Shown piece by piece: positions 11,218 through 22,177 of a DNA stretch of 64,000 nucleotides. The notes under the pieces were generated by a model. It did not search any database. It was not told the DNA's origin and worked only from the letters and a program-made list of their open reading frames with translations. The position numbers were made by a program, and so were the translations under genes. Position 1 is the first letter of the stretch; every line of letters begins with the position of its first letter. The stretch is from Lingula anatina (taxonomy: Eukaryota; Brachiopoda; Lingulata; Lingulida; Lingulidae): positions 379,965 to 443,964 of the forward strand of contig NW_019773970.1 of assembly GCF_001039355.2 (NCBI RefSeq). The letters run 5' to 3'.

Positions 11218-13003
11218 TCATGAATTGATGTGTCGTTGAATCCACTCTGAATACAGCGCCACGCGGGTATAAACACCAGGTTTCATAGGTCGACCACAGC
11301 CAATACCAAAACTGGTCACACCCTGGAGAATAAAGCGACCGTCCTCAAGACACACCAGAGGGCCGCCCGAGTCGCCCTAAAAAAGAGACAGGCCGGTTTG
11401 ATAGCCTTGAAAACACTACTTTTTTACATTATGAATGGGTTGCAAACAAGGAAATGTTATAAGTGAATGAAAACACAAAATAAGACTATAATGAACGCAA
11501 ACGCATTCGTGCTTTAGAAAGGTTTTTAAATGATGCATACGTATTGATCACAACTAGAATTCTCCAAATGACACGTTTATTATTATTTTTATTATCCTCA
11601 TTTACCGAAGTACATTTATTTTGGAACGTGTGAGAATATCGACATCCATGTGCTTCTTTGTTGGGCCTGAAGGCACACTTCAAGGTATAGGGTAAATTCA
11701 CAGGCGCCAAACGGAATTGATGTCGGTTTTGGTACTTTTCCATTAATGCCCAAAATCAATTTCAATCTATCCACTCACTTAAAACACGGTAACCAAACTC
11801 GCTTTCTAGAATTTTTCTATAAAAAAGATTGTTAATGGAAAATATTGTTTGCAGAATAGTGAGGAGTGCACATAAACGACGTAACAAACCAATGGATTTA
11901 CTCACATTGCAAGCGTCTTTTCCGTCTTCTCCACCCGCACAGATCATTGTGTCTTTTATAAAACTGCCTATATAAGAGCGCAACCTGCACGTGGAACGAG
12001 CGACGACACTCAACACTACCTGCTGGAGCAAATCTGGGCGACTTCCTAAAATTGAATTAAAAAATCAATTTGTTTTTTTTTTTATTTCGTCATCAGCTTT
12101 CATTGGCGCTCACATGCACACATTAAAAAACACGGGCGCATATTTCAACGTTTGTACAAACAGCTTGAAAGAAACTATATATTTTTTTACAAACGTTTCT
12201 ATATTTGTTTACCTGATTCTGAAGTCACTCCCCATCCAGTCGCCACACATTTCGTCCCTGCTGTCACATCCTTAGTTGGAATACAGACCGGTGTTATCTT
12301 ATCACTGTGAGTCACCGGCTGACTGAGTCGTACCAAGGCGATATCGTTGATTAAAGTAGATTCATCAAAACCTGGGTGAGGAACCACTCTGGATACCGGG
12401 ATATCTCTCTGAATGCTGCTGAAGGTTGTAAGGTCGTGCTCGCCCACACGCACTCTCCAGGAGCCAGGGTCTAGTCGGCTGTAAAACAGAGAAAACCAGA
12501 AATATGAAATATTTGAACACTATAGTATTTTTTTTTCTTTCCGCTTCGTTTTTCATATCTAAATGGAAAGTATCAGTTCCTCTCACAAACCCAAAGCAAT
12601 TTTCTTTGGTATTCAATTCTTCGATATAATCTAAGAAAATAATGTACAACTCGCCAACTTGGGGAATTTTTCCCCCGCAAAACACTTTTCGATCTCTTAA
12701 ACGATATTGATGTGTATGCACGTTTGTTTTAAATTTTATATTTATATAAGTACTCTCTTGTGCACGAATACTTTTGCACCAGTTTTGTATCAAAGATAAA
12801 GTTTTAATGCCCATCTTACCTGGCCACACAGTGCCCAGCCGTGACCACCCACTGGTTGCTGACCAGTGTCCCTCCGCATGGCGCCTGGTTTGAACTGGTC
12901 ACTAGAAGTACCTGCCACGGCCAGCTGTTGGGTTCGGCCGTCGTGCCTCCGACTATCCTTTGCTGCTGTAGGACACTCGGGGAGACCTGACCTACACCGC
13001 AAC
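11218..13003 (-). other. S1 trypsin catalytic domain exons
   Basis: Four exons encode residues 398-646. The layout is GCGVG linker cysteine, RIVGG activation site, [64 protein letters not shown] and PGVYTRV with the C-terminal WIQRHI helix. All catalytic and substrate-pocket residues are intact, so the enzyme should be active once cut at Arg413. The IVGG start, the His and the upstream linker share one exon. The Ser exon begins exactly at GDSGG. Confidence 0.92.
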
Positions 13004-15296
13004 CTGGTAGAATCGTAACGTTGGAATATTATATGGTGTGATAACAATGTTAAATAAGATGATTTCTTTTCAAAGGCGGATGCCTGGAGGGTGATATTTT
13101 TTTAGAATAAAATGGTGGAAAGACTGTCACACGGTACTAGAGCAACAGGATACAACAGATAAAAATTTCAGAAAAATGTTTCTAAAAAGAAGCAACACTA
13201 TGTGGGCCTATGGAGTAACTACCCGGTAGAAAATTACAACTTAGACATTTGCCAACGAAACATTATAATAATAGTAACAAATTGTACATATCAGTATAAT
13301 AATACCGCGAGGGAGGACAAGAAGTAGGATAAGTCTTCAGTATTTTTAGAAAAGGGGTGACCAAAAATGCTTTACAACTCGGCATAAAGGGAGGAATGTC
13401 GACTCCTTTATTATCTTTAAAACACACAAAAACCAGTGTGAATGAAGTTAAATTTCACATACTCGGACATGCCCCCACATTGCAGGTACTTGTCTCGGAG
13501 TTTCCCCCAGGGCAGGGTCTGCCGCCATGTTGTGGAGCAGGTCTGGAACAGGTTCTCTCCCGTGTTCTTTGTCCATTGCACTGCTGAGAACAAGTAGACC
13601 AAGATCCCCAAGGTGCCCATCCACCATTGACAGCTACAGCTGAAATTAAAAAGATGGTGCCTCAGTGATTTTCGTCTATCTGGTGCGTACGAATAAAACA
13701 TTTGTATTTGTCCAAGAGTTTACACACAATTTAGAACAACAGGTAAACTGACTGCCCTGAATAAAATTAATAACTAGTTCAAGATATCTATATACCTTAG
13801 ATTCTTTACCTGTATATATTTAGCATTTTAAACGCGATAAACTCTTAAATCACTTACTCTGACTGCAAGAGCCAAATTCCAGCGGCGATCCCGGGCAAGA
13901 GGCCCCTCCATACCTAGGTGGAGGGTTAGTGCAAGACCGTCTGCGATATCTTCTTCCTGCAGCTGAACACGCCGACCACGGCGACCAAGGAGTCCATCCG
14001 CCGTTCACTACGATATAAAGTATACCCCGACTTAAACAATGAATCCGTGTTTAAGTCGGGGTATACTTTATATCCCGACTTAAACATTGATTCCGTGTTC
14101 AAGTCGGGATATGAAGTATACCCCAACTTAAACACGGATTCAGTGACAAAAACATAGGCCTGATGGATAGCTATGTAAGTGTGATGAAAACAGTTTGAAA
14201 TCTGCATAACAATGGGGATCCAATAAAGATAATTAGAAAACGTTGCCATTAGTGCTCTGAAACCAAGGGTGGGTAACTGTGGTTGCTCTTAATAATATTA
14301 CTGTATAGTCTGTCAAATTTCGCTGCTGCCTTTGCTTTACTGGTTCTGCTTTTAGATTAAATGGCCTCTTTGACTCACACCATTAGATAATTCAAATCTA
14401 TCAAAAGAGAGGGAGAGAGAGAGAAAAAAAGAGAAAGAGAGAGAGCTTTTCTTCAAGGTACCTGGACATTCTCTTATGTTACAGTCCCTTGTCTGTGCCA
14501 GCGACACTCCTGGACAGTTTCCAGTGCAACGTCTGCGTCGTGTCTGCATTCCTCTGCCACAGGTTGTAGAACAAACGGACCAACCTTCCCAATTTCCTAT
14601 AACCCTACCTAGATTAAAACCACCGAGCGAAATCTGACAGTGTTAAAATGAATGTGTATTTTTTCAAAAAAGAAATATTGAGAGGAACAAGTAAGTGCAA
14701 GTGATGCCAAAAAAGCCGAAAAAGTTGGTACAATTCTTAAAGGAAAATTCGGTAGGTACTTCAACAAAATGAGATTATTGAAGTGACCGGGTTTTGCAGA
14801 CCCTTACAGGGTACCTTCTTTAAATCAGGTAAAAATCGAGATCATACATTTTAATAATATAATATAATATAATATAATATAATATAATATAATATAATAT
14901 AATATAATATAATATAATATAATATAATATCGGAAACTCACATGGATTGGTGTTACAAGATTGACTTTGTGTAGGACTTCCAGGACAATCTAAACCGCCA
15001 TTCTTCGGGGGAGGGCTTGTACAAGATCGTCTGCGGACTCTGTTTCCGCCTCCACAAGTCCGTGAACACCTTGACCAAGTTGACCAGGCCGTCCATCCTC
15101 CATTCACTTTTTGTCATAGAGATATTTTTCTTTTAAAGTATGCACACTTATAGGCCTACCTAAATCGGCAGGCTTTTAAATATAATAATATTACTGTATA
15201 GTCTGTCAAATTTCGCTGTTGCCTTTGCTTTACTGGTTCTGCTTTTAGATTAAATGGCCTCTTTGACTCACACCATTAGATAATTCAAATCTATCA

Positions 15297-15331
<35 letters not shown>

Positions 15332-17840
15332 GAGCTTTTCTTCAAGGTATAGTACCTGAACATTCTCTAATGTTACAGTCCCTTGTCTGTGCCAGCGACA
15401 CTCCTGAACAGTTTCCAGTACAACGTCTGCGTCGTGTCTCCATTCCTCTGCCACAGGTTGTAGAACAAACGGACCAACCTTCCCAATTTCCTATAACCCT
15501 ACCTAAATTAAAACCACCGAGCGAAATATGACAGTGTTAAAATGAATGTGTAATTTTTTAAACAGAAATATTGAGAGGAACAATTAAATGCAAGTGATGC
15601 GAAAAAAAAAGCCGAAAAAGTTGATACAATTCATAAAGGAAAATTCAGTAGGTACTTTGACAAAATGAGATTATTGAAGTGACCGGGTTTTGCAGACCCT
15701 TACAGGGTACCTTCTTGAAATCATACATTTTAATATTATATTATATTATATTATATTATATTATATTATATTATATTATATTATATTATAATATAATATA
15801 ATATAATATAATATAATATAATATAATATAATATAATATAATCAAGAGAGTGTTAACATAACATAACACAATATCGGAAACTCACATGGATTGGTGTTAC
15901 AAGATTGACTTTGTGTAGGACTTCCAGGACAATCTAAACCGCCATTCTGCGGGGGAGGGCTTGTACAAGATCGTCTGCGGACTCTGTTTCCGCCTCCACA
16001 AGTCCGTGAACACCTTGACCAAGTTGACCAGGCGGTCCATCCTCCATTCACTCTTGGTCCTAGAGATATTTTTTCCTAAAGTATGCACACTTAGATGCCT
16101 ACCTAATTCGACCGGTATTTAAATACGTTTGAAACACGCAAACTTCATCAGCTGTTGAAAAAACATCGAATTTTGAGGTCATGCACCATTGTTTATGAAA
16201 GGAAGTGGTGAAAACATGAAAGAAGCCTTTGGAACGGTATCTTAATTAAATCAAAAGGCGAAGTCGGCATTGGATGATACACAGGAAAATAAGCATCAAG
16301 AAAAAAGTACACTGAAAGACGCAAGATGTGGTCACAATGGGAAAGTTGAATAGCCTCCAAAACAACAGTCGGACACCAGAATGAATGGAACTACACAAAC
16401 GACACAACGTAGTAGTAGTAGACTACACACTTATGAAGTAATTGAAGTTTACTTTATTACAGAAGTGGTTCAATTTTTCAATGTGACCGTACTTTGATGA
16501 AGAGTCTGTTAGGGGGAAAACATATACCTGAGCACTGGACAGTACATCGAACGAAGGCAATCGTTGGTGGTCGTCCTCCACCAACGCATTCATACCGCCT
16601 TACGCTAATACCTGGTACAGACAGAACCCCTGTGCTACAAGAGCTGAATGGATAACAACGACTTGTAGTAGTACGAATCGAAGAGCAAAACTGCGAAGAA
16701 CCTGAAAAAACAATTGTTACTTCAGCATATCAGTTTTGATATTTGTACATTAAGTAGTTTTGTAACATTTCGTAATAACTGAATTTTAAATGATTTATCC
16801 CCCCCCCCCCCCCGCTAGAATCATCACTTATGCATATTTCCTTATCTCAATCAATAAATTTCTAAACGAATTAGAATGTGGCTTCTTGTGCCTTGTTGAG
16901 TAGATCCATAAATAGCGCCCCCCCCCCCCCCCCCCACCAAAAATATTAATACATACTAAAGGTTTTAACAAACGAAATGTAAAAAGAAATCTCTTTCTAA
17001 GCTTTTTTCTAAGAGTTGTAATGTCGTATAAATTGCTAAAGGATGGCGTTATCTTGTGGAAAATTCAGCATATCCCTTCCTGGGAGGCTCAGCGTTCGCC
17101 GTCATTTTGCTATCAGCAAACTTCACAAGTTCATTATTCATAAAAACGTCAACATTCACCTGTAGTGAGTCTCTTTTACTTTTAAGTTATCAGATTAGAA
17201 TTTTACAACTGGATAAAAAGGAAAGTAATGGTATTTGACACACATCCGAAGATACTAAAAAAGATTGATAAAACTGCCTTGTACATTTAAAGATGCAAAC
17301 ACACATCAAAAATAATTCTTGGTTTTACCAGTTGACGCCTTAAATCAAGAACCGATTCATATTAGTTATCCAAAGTTGATCAAAAAGAAAAAAATAAAAT
17401 AAAAAGAAATAAAGAGAGATGGCAAAGACTTTCGTTCGTAATTAAGAAATGCATTTAGATACAAATATAAGAATGTGACGTTTACGTAGAAAGAATCAAC
17501 CAGAATCAAAATCCATTTATCCCCAAGTAGATTGCCACCTTACCCTTGAACTTTAGTACCAGTCTGTCTGCAGTCTCTTTACCTGCATTCGCTCCATCGT
17601 CTTTTGAAAGTATAAATCTGTAACTGGTCGATCACACTATACTTGCAGTGACAGTAAATGTGAACAAAACGAGAGATACCACGGCTTCTATGAATAATTA
17701 CATCTTTACTCATATGAAGTTCTTACGGATGATGGTATACATCAGAATGAATACAAACACTACAGGTACTTACCTAAAGAGATTAGATTTATGAAAACAA
17801 TCCACGCAAAAATGACACGGATTTTAATCGGCACATCCAT
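11218..17840 (-). CDS. Secreted TSP1-repeat / trypsin-like serine protease mosaic, 646 residues, twelve exons
   Basis: Exons on the minus strand: 17840-17774 (signal peptide [18 protein letters not shown]), 16701-16528 (six-cysteine module), TSP1 exons 16050-15886, 15502-15356, 15106-14942, 14608-14462, 14007-13858 and 13639-13463, then protease exons 13003-12820, 12478-12213, 12045-11906 and 11376-11218 (TGA). The total is 1,941 bases and every junction is in phase. The S1 domain begins after the activation site QQQR|IVGG (R413). His455 (TAGHC), Asp504 (NDIALV) and Ser597 (GDSGGPL) form the triad. Asp591, six residues before Ser597, predicts cleavage after Lys or Arg. Cys399 before the activation site may keep the TSP1 chain disulphide-linked after activation. 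TSP1 repeats usually bind glycans or matrix, so I infer a matrix- or surface-targeted extracellular protease, perhaps in immunity or development. Its substrate is unknown and I assign no gene name. Confidence 0.9.
14013..14111. repeat. Tandem pair of hairpins, one with perfect 26-bp arms
   Basis: Bases 14013-14038 are the exact reverse complement of 14048-14073, with a 9-base loop (ATGAATCCG). A second hairpin follows: 14071-14086 pairs with 14096-14111 with one mismatch and an almost identical loop (TTGATTCCG). A third decayed arm continues to about 14135. All lie in the intron just upstream of TSP1 repeat 5. Confidence 0.85.
14855..14930. repeat. (AATAT)n pentanucleotide microsatellite
   Basis: About 15 units in the intron of duplication copy A, directly beside the donor of the TSP1 exon ending at 14942. 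Confidence 0.9.
15731..15842. repeat. Strand-switching pentanucleotide repeat forming a long hairpin
   Basis: The tract starts as (TATTA)n and switches midway, near 15787, to its own complement (ATAAT)n. The two halves can pair along about 50 bases with almost no loop. It is the counterpart of the simple tract in duplication copy A, which lacks the switched half. Confidence 0.85.
16528..16701 (-). other. Six-cysteine N-terminal module exon of the protease
   Basis: This 174-base phase-1 exon encodes about 58 residues between the signal peptide and the first TSP1 repeat. Its six cysteines are in QFC, SRC, SSC, YEC, VRC and VQCSG. I do not recognise the fold. It joins in frame on both sides (GT donor at 16527, AG acceptor at 16703-16702), which supports it as a real exon. 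Confidence 0.7.
16799..16935. repeat. Two poly-C runs in the intron between module exons and signal exon
   Basis: C runs lie at 16799-16813 and 16918-16935 in the first intron of the protease gene, otherwise unremarkable AT-rich intron sequence extending to 17773. Confidence 0.85.
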
Positions 17841-17934
17841 GCTAACAATTTCAAAAAGACGTTCCCAAAATTGTTTGTAACAAGTCTTTAGTCTTTCCTA
17901 CAGTCTTTTGACGGCAGTTTGACCAGTATGCATC

Positions 17935-17941
17935 TATTTAA
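17935..17941 (-). promoter_or_regulatory. Possible TATA-like element of the TSP1-trypsin gene
   Basis: TTAAATA on the minus strand, about 95 bases before the ATG at 17840. The spacing would give a 5' UTR of roughly 65 bases. It is a weaker match than the element at 9061. Confidence 0.35.
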
Positions 17942-18907
17942 GCCTTGAGAAAATGGATTTGATCTGAATTGCTAATTCACTTTCCTGCGGGGATTCTACA
18001 TATGGCCCAGGGCGAGGTAAGAATCATGGCACGACAAATACCTACAAGCGAGAACAGCGTTTTGATATAATAAGTTGGGTGTGGAAGACCCAAGAACCCG
18101 CTGTTAATGTATTCCTTCAGATTTGCTCAAGGACGATTTGTAAATTCAACGAACTATGGAGACTTGTGTCTGGAAGGTCGACTAGCGTTAACTGCAAGGT
18201 ACAATTTTCCTTAATACGAACATTAACCATTTGTGAATCTTGTCGTAATTTTCAGGTTATGTAGTTTTATCTTTAGTATTTGTTTATTTCAAGGCCCATT
18301 CTTGTACCAATCTGTGATCACCACAACTGCATTCAGGTGTCAAAGAAAAGACTTTCGATGGAGCTGCCTCTCTGTCAGCAAGAAGTTATACTCAAGGCAT
18401 ATGACCATAGAGATAGACACCGACTGAGAAAATTGGAAATATTTTACAGCTATTTGTCAACTCGATCTTGATTTTTTATAACCCATATTAGCAACATTAT
18501 AATGAACGAGCCCTGTCACTCAGGGTAACAAAACTGTGAACCTGCTGGCATAGGGAGGTGTTGGACTACGTTTGTTAAATGGTTTGAATCATGTCTGTCA
18601 TGACATCCTCGAAGCTATGCAGTCATCTCCCGTTTCACGAAACGATTCCATAATATCAAATAAACCGACTTTCACCTATTTTAGCTTTTGCCACAATATG
18701 GTTCACAGCCACTGTTGGGTACAAAAATGTTACGGAAGACTTAAGCATAGGTTTATATCGCATTTCAGTCAGGTAAACAACTCAATTTTTTTTATCTCCA
18801 GATAGAGATTTCATTGGTAATTCCAAGATTCAAAATGTTTTGTTTTTTTTTGTCGTATAACATGCCTTAATAAAAACACAAGGCCAAAATCCAAGGCAAA
18901 GCAATAT

Positions 18908-18913
18908 TTTATT
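18908..18913 (-). terminator. Candidate AATAAA polyadenylation signal of the hillarin/KY gene
   Basis: AATAAA on the minus strand about 945 bases after the stop codon, with a second AATAAA some 20-25 bases upstream on that strand. Either could be used. Confidence 0.4.
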
Positions 18914-19855
18914 GAATATAAAAAGCCATTCTTTATTTCATCCAATAATAACATCTCATAATTGGTAGGAAAACCAAACAGTCTGAATTATACATACATG
19001 TATATATCTGAAATATAATGTGGACGTATCTATAAACACAAGCTTTGATGAAGCAAAAAGAACATGTCAATCTATGACAAATGTATAAAAAACCCATTTC
19101 AAATAATCCGTCCTTTGTAAAACCCAGCACTATGTATCACTACTAGCTTCTAAAGCAGTACAAGTAAGAAAAATGCAAGGCTAAAGACTTTAACAAATGT
19201 TGAACAAATCTAAGTTACTGAGGCAAAACATGAGCGTCACATCAAGTGCAGATCTTGTAATCATTTTAAACTGTCTATGATGCTTTAACATAATTAGACC
19301 AGAAAGTCATATTTCAACCTTTTTGAAATGTAGATTCATGATTGCATTTTGCTCTCCAAGTACAGGAAATTGCACAATCCTTAAAATGAATTAAAGATGA
19401 CAAGAAGCAGAGCTATACAGTCAAGTCTTCTTTTCCATCAAATGTTATCTGCTGTTCGAGCATCTAAACAATCCGCTTGAAGTTTGTCTCCTTGTAACTG
19501 AGATTAGTCTGTTGCCAAGTGTGAAAAACTTTCTTGGTAAATATGTCATGTACGATAAACTTAATATAATGCACTAGGTGCCACACACTGAGATGTGTAG
19601 GGGTTTTGCAAGAAGCAAGCCCAGTGAATATCAAATAAACACAATAAGCTAGGGGCTTGCTGAATATTAGTTCTATGCTGCAAGATTGTATTACTTAACA
19701 GTCACTGGCCTAAAGTTACCAAATTTTATGTGAGTAATGTATCACTATTTGCAATAAAACAAACCCATGTTCTACCACTTTTGCGTATTCTGAACTTGCA
19801 GTTTTTTGAAGCAAATCAAAAGTTCAGCATTTTTTTCTTATTTGCAACTTAACAG

Positions 19856-22137
19856 TTAATGCAAGCTGAACTCCAGCAGTGTGTTATAACTAGAAGTGCT
19901 ACCTCCATAATTGGCAGTGACGGCCAGGCGAGTGGCTTTCCCCCAGAACTTATCCATGTAGACCCCGCCTTCCCAGGTACCAGTCTGCTTGGGTTCCAAC
20001 TGTTCCCACTCCTCGCCAACGACAACAGCCACCATTCTTGCCTTAGGGACTTCCAGTTTGAAAAACAGGTAATTATGCTGCACATTGGCACCAAGGCGCT
20101 GGCTGCTCAGTTTGCCATCCTGTGGCTCATACAGGTAACAGCCTTCTTTCCACTGGGCAAACTGACGTGGGTAGGGAGTGACTGGCACGCGGCTCACATT
20201 GTCACAGTTGATGAGATAGTTGTATACACCTGGCAAATTCTCACTGGGTTCCGTGAGAGACTGGGCATAGATCTGGAACTTGTAGACACCAGGATGTGGG
20301 AGTCGCAGGTTGAAGGTCAACGAGTTGTTCTGCTGCTGCTGCAGGATGTTGTCCGGGTGCTCATGGCCATTGGCGGTCTCGATGAGATTCGACGTGACGC
20401 GCATGGGTTGTGAGAGAGAGAACTCAACCTCCAGCTCACCGGTATGGTTAACAATGAGAGGATCCTTGTGTGAAATGGTATTCATTTTGAGATTAGTGTA
20501 CCCTGGCTGGGGCCCTAGGTAGGCTGCAGGGAGCTGTGGATAGCGGACACCAGATACTTTACTTTCGTTACATACCACGAAGTACTGGCACATGTGGAAA
20601 AGGGTCTTCCCATCCTTGGCTGGTTCATTGGCAAAGATCTCCAATCCGTATTCGCCTTGCTGTGGCACCGAAATACTAAATATGGCAGTATCATTCACAA
20701 CACGATGCATAACAGTTCCATCCAGGTCCTTCTCATCAAAGTCATTACTTTTCATCTTAGCCATGAACAACAATGGTTTTTCCAACTTGAATCTGATTTC
20801 TGCCTGTCCGTTTGTGGTTCCAACTGTAGCTGCCATCTGATTGGTAACAACTCCGTACTTCTTTGCTGCTCCATGACTAAGGCCCCAGGTTGGTGCTGAG
20901 CATGGTGGGAAGGGAGTTGGATCTATGGGTGTGCTAAGACAAACAATTTGGTACTCGCAAACAGCACTGTACATCTTCTCTGCATCCTCACCTCCAACTT
21001 CCTTGGCATAGATGACAAACTTGTAGGATCCTTGGTCTGGGACTCGGATTTTAAATGAGGCAAAACGATCCCCTGTTTCTTGCAGGATAAACCTGGATAA
21101 TTTTGTGTCCCTTATTTCTTCGCGTCCATCCTCAAAAGCCAGACTGCAGTGGAATTCTAATCCAGGACCTCTATACAGGGAGAAACCCACCTGTACAGCC
21201 ACCTCATCATCTGTGTAGATAACTGCATTCTTGTGGCTTAACAAGTCCAGGCCATATTTAAAGAACAGTGACTTAACAGGTGGAAGATTTTCAAATTCCT
21301 CTAATGTGTATTGCCTCTCTAGCAGTTGCCAGTTTGGATCATCAGGGAAGTGAGTGTATATAAGCTGGCGTTGATCGATCATAAAATAATATTCATCAAG
21401 TCCATATCTGACATTTTCAGCTCCCTTCTTGCCGATCATCCTTCTGGCAGCCCAGTGGCAATCTACTAAGCGCCAGTGGCCATCAATGAGCACAGCATTC
21501 CAGGAGTGGTGAGCCGTGTCCCCAGTGAATTTCATGCCAGGTTTGTAGTCTGCTCCCTTTGCATAACCGCTGATCACTTTGCAGTGCAGACCAGCATAAC
21601 TGAAATATGACCAGAAAACAGTGAAAAGGATGGAAACATAGGATACAAACAGGAGATCAGGAAAAACAAACTCCCACCTTAACAAACTGTTGAAAAACAG
21701 TTTGCTAATCTGTTACATTTTTTGACAAATAATCCCAACCTAAACCAGTGAAATCTTTGAATAGTATTCAAAATCAGACAGCAAATACACAAATAGTACT
21801 ATAATCATTTTCATTCATATTTCTTTCTCACTTAGGGATACATTATCATACACTTTTTCTCCAGCATCTAATAACTTCATAGTTTTTTTAAAAAGCCAAC
21901 GCCTGTTTCTCCTAGGTTCTTACCTGCAGAGAGTCTCATATATGACAGCATATGTGGCCTTTCCTTCCTTCAATCCCATCAAGATCTCTTCAGGGGTGTC
22001 TGGAGCCACGTGCTCAAAGTGCATTTTACTCAGGTCTTTGGTACATAACCACAGGAAAATAGCTCTGTAATGTAAAGTGAAGGTAATGATCAAATCAATA
22101 AATAATATATACTGATGAAGATATGTTTAAATTCTTT

Positions 22138-22177
<40 letters not shown>

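Larger units (their letters stand above)
13463..16050 (-). other. Six single-exon thrombospondin type-1 repeats
   Basis: Each exon encodes one TSP1 repeat and all introns are phase 1, so exons can be lost or copied without a frameshift. In protein order the exon lengths are 165, 147, 165, 147, 150 and 177 bases. The long type reads [20 protein letters not shown] with [10 protein letters not shown]. The short type reads [16 protein letters not shown] with RRRRCTGNC. Repeat 5 (13858-14007) reads [10 protein letters not shown] where the usual CS-TCGGG lies, so it lacks the second conserved cysteine and may pair differently. The WxxW motifs (tryptophans available for C-mannosylation) are present in most repeats. 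Confidence 0.9.
14291..16126 (-). repeat. 0.9-kb tandem duplication carrying two TSP1 exons
   Basis: Copy A is 14291-15183 and copy B is 15184-16126. Exons, introns and even the (GA)n tracts (14406-14445 and 15296-15335) and (AATAT)n tracts match in order. The exon proteins are almost identical (for example [10 protein letters not shown] against [10 protein letters not shown]). Intron similarity this high means a recent duplication or ongoing gene conversion. Confidence 0.9.
17842..19855. other. Intergenic region and probable 3' UTR of the hillarin/KY gene
   Basis: The left part holds the promoter of the protease gene. The right part, from about 18.9 to 19.86 kb, is probably the 3' UTR of the hillarin/KY gene, because AATAAA reads on its strand at 18913-18908. 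No coding frame with recognisable features was seen. Confidence 0.5.
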
